Shown: positions 5,592-10,035 of the stretch, piece after piece
Layout of the letters: the number at the start of each line of letters is the position of its first letter
Numbering within the stretch: position 1 is the first letter of the stretch
Source of the DNA: Anaerolineae bacterium
Lineage (GTDB): Bacteria > Chloroflexota > Anaerolineae > UBA4142
Direction: 5' to 3'
Assembly (NCBI GenBank): GCA_027457205.1
Contig: DAIDTM010000415.1
Location: 1-10,035, forward strand
DNA: 10,035 nucleotides
Notes under the pieces: model-generated
Databases searched by the model: none
Seen by the model: the letters and a program-made list of their open reading frames with translations, nothing else
What the model was told of the DNA's origin: nothing
Translations under genes and position numbers: made by a program

Positions 5592-6670
5592 AAACCCATC
5601 AACTTTTCCTTGAACACCTTCACGCTAAACTTCTCCGCGTGCTGGTAGATCGTCGCGGGATCGTACTTTTTGTCGTCGAACGCGCGCACCACGTCTGCCA
5701 ATGACCGCGCTGTCGGCTCACGAAAGAATTCGCCGGTGACGCCTTCCAGCGTCGTCTCCAGCGCGCCGCCGGCGGCAAAGGCGATCACCTGGCGTCCGCA
5801 CGCGTTCGCCTCCAGCGGCGTGATGCCAAAGTCTTCTTCGCCGGGAAACAGGAACGCGCGGCACCGCGCCAATAAATCGCGCCCGGCTTCGTCGGACACG
5901 CGCCCCAGAAATTTCACGTTCGGCTTTGCCATCTCCTGCAAACGCGCGCGGTCGCGTCCGTCGCCGGCGATCACCAGCGGCAAGCCGAGTTCGTTGAACG
6001 CCTGTACCGCCAAGTCGATGCGTTTGTACGGCACCAGGCGCGACAGAATTAGAAAATAATCGCCGCGCGCGTCGACCATGCTAAACCGATCGACGTCGAC
6101 CGGCGGATAGATGATCGTCGAATCGCGCTGATAATATTGGGCGATCCGCGCGCGCACCGTTTCCGAGATCGCGACGAATTGCGTGACGCGGTCTGCCGCG
6201 CGGCGGTCCCACGCGCGCAGCGGTGCGATAAACAGCGGCAGCATCAAGCGCGGCAGTCGCCCGATCCGTTCGCGTTCGACGTAACCGCGTTAACCCCAGA
6301 GAAAGCGCGCGGGGGTGAGACAGTAGCAAATATGCCGCGCGCCGGGCGGGACACGCACGCCGTGCGCGAACGCGCTGGTGATGCTGAGGAGAATGTCGTA
6401 ACCGCGCAGGTCGAGCGATTCAAACGCGCGTGGGTAGAGTGGCAAGAGCAGTCGTTGATTTTTCCGCGCGAGCGGCAACCGGTCGAGAAAGGAAACCCGA
6501 ATATCCCACGATTGGTACGCCGCCGGCATCGCCGGGGGCCAGTACGTCGATGTGAACACCGGCGCGTCGGGAAAGACAGCGTGCGCCGCTTCCAAGACGC
6601 GTTCCGCGCCGCCGTACTGATTGAGCCAACTGGCGATGAGCGCGACTCTTGGCGAAGCGACTGTGGTCAT
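5567..6670 (-). pseudogene. GT4 family glycosyltransferase split by an in-frame TAA
   Basis: A group 1 (GT-B fold) glycosyltransferase that would add a sugar to a lipid-linked polysaccharide repeat. From the ATG at 6670 the reading frame gives the N-terminal acceptor domain: NQYGGAERVLEAAH (17-30) and HICYCLTPARFLWG (113-126). Codon 127 is TAA (6290-6292). The same frame then continues RGYVERERIGRLPRLM and the full donor domain: SRLVPYKR near 210, GRVSDEAGRDLLARC, and the E-x7-E motif within EEDFGITPLEA (E279 and E287). No frameshift is needed; one base change to a Tyr codon would restore about 367 residues, the normal length. A restart at the ATG at 6244 has no ribosome site and would lack the acceptor domain. 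It is either a recent nonsense mutation or a sequence error. It is the promoter-proximal gene of the cluster. Confidence 0.88.
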
Positions 6671-6677
6671 CGGGCGT

Positions 6678-6706
6678 AGTATAATCCAAAGCGGTGTGAG
6701 GCGCAA
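6678..6706 (-). promoter_or_regulatory. Promoter for the leftward cluster, probably leaderless at the glycosyltransferase
   Basis: On the minus strand TTGCGC (6701-6706) and TATACT (6678-6683) are 17 bases apart. Seven bases separate the -10 from the ATG at 6670, so transcription would begin at or next to the start codon, and no ribosome site fits in that space. The -10 is 5 of 6, the -35 only 3 of 6. The plus strand of the same bases also reads TATAAT (6680-6685), but without a good -35. Confidence 0.55.
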
Positions 6707-6717
6707 ACGGCGCGTTT
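6705..6717. promoter_or_regulatory. Small palindrome between divergent -35 boxes, operator candidate
   Basis: AAACG (6705-6709) and CGTTT (6713-6717) form a perfect inverted repeat around three bases, overlapping the ends of both divergent -35 boxes. A dimeric regulator here could control the polysaccharide cluster and the sensor kinase together. Half-sites of five bases are short, so chance occurrence is quite possible. Confidence 0.22.
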
Positions 6718-6743
6718 ACTAACGGCAAGATTTCTGGTATACT
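6715..6743 (+). promoter_or_regulatory. Extended -10 promoter of the sensor kinase gene
   Basis: TTTACT (6715-6720), a 17-base spacer ending in TGG, then TATACT (6738-6743): an extended -10 promoter with 4 of 6 and 5 of 6 matches. The start would be near 6750, giving a leader of about 20 bases before the ATG at 6770, with only a weak purine site (CAGAG) in it. Confidence 0.6.
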
Positions 6744-6769
6744 CTGACTCGAACATCCAGAGATTCACT

Positions 6770-9106
6770 ATGCCAAACGAACGCATCCTCCTGCTGGAAG
6801 ATCACGCCGAGACGCGCGACCAGACGGTGCAGGTGCTCGCCGAGGCGGGCTATGCCGTGCAAGCCGTCGGCATCGGCGCGGAAGCGATTGAATTGGCGCG
6901 CCGCGAGCCGTTCGATTTGTTCATCGCGGATATCTTTCTGCCCGACCAGTCCGGTATCCAAGTGTTCCAGGAGATTCGCGCGTTCCGCCCCGACATCGCC
7001 GGCATTGTCGTCACGATTCACAGCACCTGGGACCTGGCGATGGACGCGCTGCGCAAAGGATTCGTGAGTTTTCTGGTCAAGCCGGTCGCGCCGGAACAAT
7101 TGCTCGCCGCGATCGTCAGCGCGCTGGAGCAAGAAAAGCTGCGCCGCGAAAACGCACGCCTGCGCGCGCTCGTTCCGCTGTACGAACTGTCGCGCGCGTT
7201 CATGGGCACGCTCGAATTGGACGACCTGCTCGATCAGGTCGTTGCGACGGAGCAGAAGGAAACCAAAGCCGAAGTCGCCTCGTTGATGTTGCTGGACGAC
7301 CGCCCCGGCGAATTGCGGATCGCCGCGGCGGCGGGCTTGCCGCCGGAGATCATCGAAACGCAAAAGCGCGTCCTGGGCGCGGGCATCGCCGGCTGGGTGG
7401 CGCAACGCGGCGAACCGGTGATGATCGCCGAAGGCATTCCGCTTGATCCGGAAATACGCGACGCGATGGGCAAGCCGGAAATTCTCTCCGCGCTGTCGCT
7501 GCCGCTGCGTTCGCGCGGCAACGTGATCGGCGTGCTCAACCTCTCACGCCGGCGCGGCAATGAATCGTTCACGCATGCCGACCTGGAACTGGCGACCGTG
7601 CTCGCCGGTCAAGCCGCCATCGCCAGCGACAAGGCGCGCTTGTTCAATCAGGTGAAAATTTTGAGCGAGATCAGCCAGCGGCTCGCGCGCACGGCTGACC
7701 TGGACGAAGCGACGGAGATCATTCTGCGCGCGCCGATGGAGTTGATGGGCGCGCGCGGCGCGGCGCTCTGGTTGATCGAGGGGCGGCTGCCGCCGGTGCT
7801 CAAAACGCTGGGGCTGGATGCGCGCGCCGTGCCGGCGTTTCCACGCGACAAGGTCGTCGAAGAATTTCAACCCGACCGCGACGCGGGCTGGCTGACGGTG
7901 CCGCTGCGACGCGCGGACAAGCTGCTCGGCTCGCTCACCGCGCAACTCGCCTCGCCCAGTCCGCCGAGCGAAGAACAGCTCGAAATTCTCCACACCATCG
8001 CGCATGCCGCCGCCGCCGTGATCGAATCGCATCGTCTGCGCGCGCGCGAACTCGTCGCCTTCCGCGAGGTCGACCGCGCGGTGCGCGCCGACATCGGCTT
8101 GAAAGATTTGCTCGATCGCTTGCTGAATGAAATGGTCACCGCGTGCGAGGCGGAGGGCGGCGCGATTTTTCTCTGGAGCGCGGAGCACGATCGGATCGAA
8201 CCGTGGGTGACGCGCGGGCTGACGCCCAAACTGTATTTTGCGAATGAGATCATTCTCGAAAATCACGCGCGCGCCGCGACCGACGCGGATTTCCGCCTCA
8301 TCGGCGCGCCGTTGATGACCGGCAATCGGACGGAGGGCGCGGCGATCCTGGTGAGTTCCGCCGTCGCGGGCGAATTTCGCGCGGAGCATATCGATCTGCT
8401 CTCCGCGGTAGCCAGCGCGGCGGCGCTCGCCGTCCGCAACGCGCAGTTGTACGCGCGCTCGGAAGAGGCGGCGATCACAGAGGAGCGCACGCGCATCGCG
8501 CGCGAGATTCACGACGGCTTGGCGCAAGACCTGTCGTACCTCGTGCTCAAAATCGGCGCGGCGCAAAAATTGCTGAACCAGGGCAAGGAAAGAGACCTGT
8601 CCAAAGAACTGCGCGACATTTCGGACCAATTGCGGCGCGATATGCGCGACGTGCGCCGCATCATCTTCGCGCTGCGCCCGCTCGACATCGAAGCGCAGGG
8701 TTTTCGACCGGCGTTGGAAAACTTTGTCAAGGAATTCGGACAAGCCAACGAAATCGATGCGCGGTTGACGGTGCAGGGAGACGCCAGTCACCTGCCGCCC
8801 AAACTCGAGACCGCGCTGTTCCGTCTGACGCAGGAAGCGCTCAACAACATTCGCAAACACGCGCAGGCAAAGCACGTCTGGATCGACCTGGTCCTGGAAG
8901 AGCGGCGCGCCGCGATTCTGCGCGTGCGCGACGACGGGCGCGGTTTTGACGTGGCGCGGGAAGCGCAAGCCGCGCGCGCGCGCGGCAGCGTCGGCTTGGT
9001 GCAAATGCGCGAGCGCGCCGAACGCGCCGGCGGCACGTTCATGCTCACCAGCGCGCCGGGACAAGGCACGCGCATTGAAGCGCAGCTACCGATGCGCGAG
9101 AATTAA
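6770..9106 (+). CDS. Hybrid sensor histidine kinase, REC-GAFx3-HisKA_3-HATPase
   Basis: A soluble 778-residue signalling protein with no membrane segment. Residues 1-120 form a receiver domain: acidic pair E10/D11, phospho-acceptor D54 (FIADIFLPDQSG), T82 and K104 (FLVKP). A helical linker follows. Three GAF-like sensor domains come next (about 150-290, 303-422, 440-562); the first is the clearest (GWVAQRGEPV, SALSLPLRSRGNVIGVLNL). The DHp region is of the NarL/DesK type with H581 in RIAREIHDGLAQDLS. The ATPase domain shows the N box (EALNNIRKHA, 689-698), the G1 box DDGRGFD (721-727) and GSVGLVQMRERAERAGG (739-755). With an N-terminal receiver it can be controlled by another kinase; the C-terminal half should phosphorylate a NarL/FixJ-type regulator, none of which is encoded here. 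Start supported by the promoter at 6715-6743. It is divergent from the polysaccharide cluster; a regulatory link is unproven. Confidence 0.94.
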   Translation: MPNERILLLEDHAETRDQTVQVLAEAGYAVQAVGIGAEAIELARREPFDLFIADIFLPDQSGIQVFQEIRAFRPDIAGIVVTIHSTWDLAMDALRKGFVSFLVKPVAPEQLLAAIVSALEQEKLRRENARLRALVPLYELSRAFMGTLELDDLLDQVVATEQKETKAEVASLMLLDDRPGELRIAAAAGLPPEIIETQKRVLGAGIAGWVAQRGEPVMIAEGIPLDPEIRDAMGKPEILSALSLPLRSRGNVIGVLNLSRRRGNESFTHADLELATVLAGQAAIASDKARLFNQVKILSEISQRLARTADLDEATEIILRAPMELMGARGAALWLIEGRLPPVLKTLGLDARAVPAFPRDKVVEEFQPDRDAGWLTVPLRRADKLLGSLTAQLASPSPPSEEQLEILHTIAHAAAAVIESHRLRARELVAFREVDRAVRADIGLKDLLDRLLNEMVTACEAEGGAIFLWSAEHDRIEPWVTRGLTPKLYFANEIILENHARAATDADFRLIGAPLMTGNRTEGAAILVSSAVAGEFRAEHIDLLSAVASAAALAVRNAQLYARSEEAAITEERTRIAREIHDGLAQDLSYLVLKIGAAQKLLNQGKERDLSKELRDISDQLRRDMRDVRRIIFALRPLDIEAQGFRPALENFVKEFGQANEIDARLTVQGDASHLPPKLETALFRLTQEALNNIRKHAQAKHVWIDLVLEERRAAILRVRDDGRGFDVAREAQAARARGSVGLVQMRERAERAGGTFMLTSAPGQGTRIEAQLPMREN

Positions 9107-9124
9107 CCGAGCATCCCCGGTGTT

Positions 9125-9153
9125 TTGCCATTCACCGCGCCTCGCGGTATAAT
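9125..9153 (+). promoter_or_regulatory. Strong sigma70-type promoter of the nitrilase-family gene
   Basis: TTGCCA (9125-9130), 17 bases, then perfect TATAAT (9148-9153). The ATG at 9162 begins only 8 bases after the -10, so the expected start site falls at or next to the first codon: a leaderless or nearly leaderless message. A 5-bp inverted repeat GCGCC/GGCGC (9137-9141, 9154-9158) flanks the -10, of unknown meaning. The 55-base gap also holds a very weak stem (ACCG/CGGT) followed by GTTTT after the kinase stop, too poor to call a terminator. Confidence 0.7.
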
Positions 9154-9161
9154 GGCGCACG

Positions 9162-10022
9162 ATGAAATGTAAAGTCGCGCTCGCCCAGTTCGCGCCGCGC
9201 CTCGGCGACGTGGACGACAACCTCAAACACATCCTCGATCTGACCGCGCAGGCGCACGCACAGCGCGCCGACCTCGTCATCTTTCCCGAACTTGCGCTCA
9301 CCGGCTATTACCTGAAGGATTTGGTGACCGATGTCGCCGTGCGCCCGACGGCGGACGATCCGCGCTTTGCGCCGCTCCTCGCCGCCAGCCGCGATCTCGA
9401 TCTCGTTGTCGGCTTTGTCGAAGAAGACGCGCGGCATTGCTACTATCTCGCCGGCGCGTACTTGTCCGCCGGGCGCGTCGTCTATGTGCATCGCAAAGTA
9501 TATCTGCCGACGTATCGATTATTTGACGACGCGCGATTCTTCGCGCCCGGTGCGTCGTTCCGCGCGTTCGATACGCGCTGGGGCAGGATGGGGATGCTGA
9601 TCTGCGAAGACGCGTGGCACATTTCGTCGCCGTACGTGCTATGGGTGGACGGCGCGGATTTTCTGATCGATATTTCCGCCAGTCCCGGTTACGGCATTCC
9701 GGCAAACGGCGAGCTGATGAACGCGGCGACGGTGAACAATTTCTTGCGGACATACGCCGAGTTGCTGACGACGTACGTTTTCTATTCCAACCGCGTCGGC
9801 GTCGAAGACGGCATCGCGTTCTGGGGCGGCAGCCGCGTCCTCGCGCCGGACGGTTCGGTGGTTGCCGACGCGCCGCTGTTCGACGACGCGCTGCTGGTCA
9901 CCGAGGTTGACACCGACGCGTTGCGCCGCGCGCGGCTGAAACTGCCCACGCTGCGCGATGAGCAGAGCGAACTCGTGCGGCACGAGATGGGACGCATCGC
10001 CAAGCGCGAATTGGACAGATGA
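9162..10022 (+). CDS. Nitrilase-superfamily amidohydrolase, NAD synthetase glutaminase-like
   Basis: A complete 286-residue carbon-nitrogen hydrolase. The Glu-Lys-Cys catalytic set is visible: E43 in FPELALTGY, K112 in HRKVYLPTY and C148 in LICEDAWH. YRLFDDARFFAPG (118-130) resembles the stretch in glutaminase domains of glutamine-dependent NAD synthetase (NadE) and its stand-alone relatives, which release ammonia from glutamine. Here no synthetase domain is fused: the frame ends in TGA at 10020-10022. A run of G (GTAGGGGG) just after the stop looks like a ribosome site for a gene beyond the edge; a separate NadE there would make sense but is not seen. Other nitrilase branches (omega-amidase, N-carbamoyl amidohydrolase) remain possible. 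The start at 9162 is fixed by the MKCKVALAQF family N-terminus and the adjacent promoter. Confidence 0.9.
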   Translation: MKCKVALAQFAPRLGDVDDNLKHILDLTAQAHAQRADLVIFPELALTGYYLKDLVTDVAVRPTADDPRFAPLLAASRDLDLVVGFVEEDARHCYYLAGAYLSAGRVVYVHRKVYLPTYRLFDDARFFAPGASFRAFDTRWGRMGMLICEDAWHISSPYVLWVDGADFLIDISASPGYGIPANGELMNAATVNNFLRTYAELLTTYVFYSNRVGVEDGIAFWGGSRVLAPDGSVVADAPLFDDALLVTEVDTDALRRARLKLPTLRDEQSELVRHEMGRIAKRELDR

Positions 10023-10035
10023 TATTGTAGGGGGG

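Noticed and set aside
5567..6244. Independent short glycosyltransferase starting at the ATG at 6244
   Set aside because: No ribosome site, lacks the acceptor domain, and the frame upstream back to the TAA is plainly the same protein.
6290..6292. Programmed recoding or stop-codon reassignment at the glycosyltransferase TAA
   Set aside because: TAA ends the hybrid kinase and a Wzz gene normally, and no frameshift or selenocysteine-type signal (which would use TGA) is present; mutation or sequence error is simpler.
7544..9064. Minus-strand 506-codon frame opposite the hybrid kinase
   Set aside because: Shadow of a plus-strand gene with intact receiver, GAF and kinase motifs; composition is antisense-like.

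Overview
This is a GC-rich bacterial window, very rich in CGCG/GCGC strings. Gene content and style (octamer-type intergenic repeats, GAF-rich NarL-class kinase, long-form RmlA, paired Wzz proteins) suggest a Chloroflexota/Anaerolineae-like organism, probably from a metagenome. That placement is inference; no marker gene is present. It is chromosomal in character: no insertion sequence, integrase, phage gene, tRNA, rRNA or CRISPR array was seen.

Layout. Positions about 6670 down to 539 hold a leftward exopolysaccharide/nucleotide-sugar cluster. In transcription order it is: a GT4 glycosyltransferase interrupted by one in-frame TAA (5567-6670); two Wzz-type chain-length proteins (4786-5472 and 3916-4662); a CpsD/CapB-type BY-kinase (3202-3888); long-form glucose-1-phosphate thymidylyltransferase (2047-3111); two small tandem paralogous proteins of unknown function (1805-2020 and 1558-1803); and dTDP-glucose 4,6-dehydratase RmlB (539-1546). 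RmlA and RmlB make dTDP-4-keto-6-deoxyglucose. The Wzz pair and kinase would control polymer length and export. Left of rmlB a probable separate leftward unit begins, with a small lipoprotein-like ORF and a membrane-anchored protein running off the left edge.

From 6670 to 6770 there is a compact divergent promoter region. Rightward from it lies a 778-residue REC-GAF-GAF-GAF-HisKA_3-HATPase hybrid sensor kinase (6770-9106), then a stand-alone nitrilase-fold amidohydrolase resembling the glutaminase half of NAD synthetase (9162-10022) with its own strong, probably leaderless promoter.

The most unusual structure is not a gene. Three large intergenic gaps inside the polysaccharide cluster (3132-3202, 4712-4789, 5484-5591), and the gap after rmlB (438-492), each hold an inverted pair of degenerate tandem arrays of 8-bp (9-bp at the last site) units. 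Each locus has its own unit sequence, but all share one architecture: units on both arms read toward the centre. At the three octamer loci the outermost part of one arm touches or overlaps the stop codon of the gene transcribed into the gap. Other points worth following are the nonsense codon in the glycosyltransferase, the tandem small paralogs between rmlA and rmlB, and a CPxCG zinc-knuckle-like tail on one Wzz protein.
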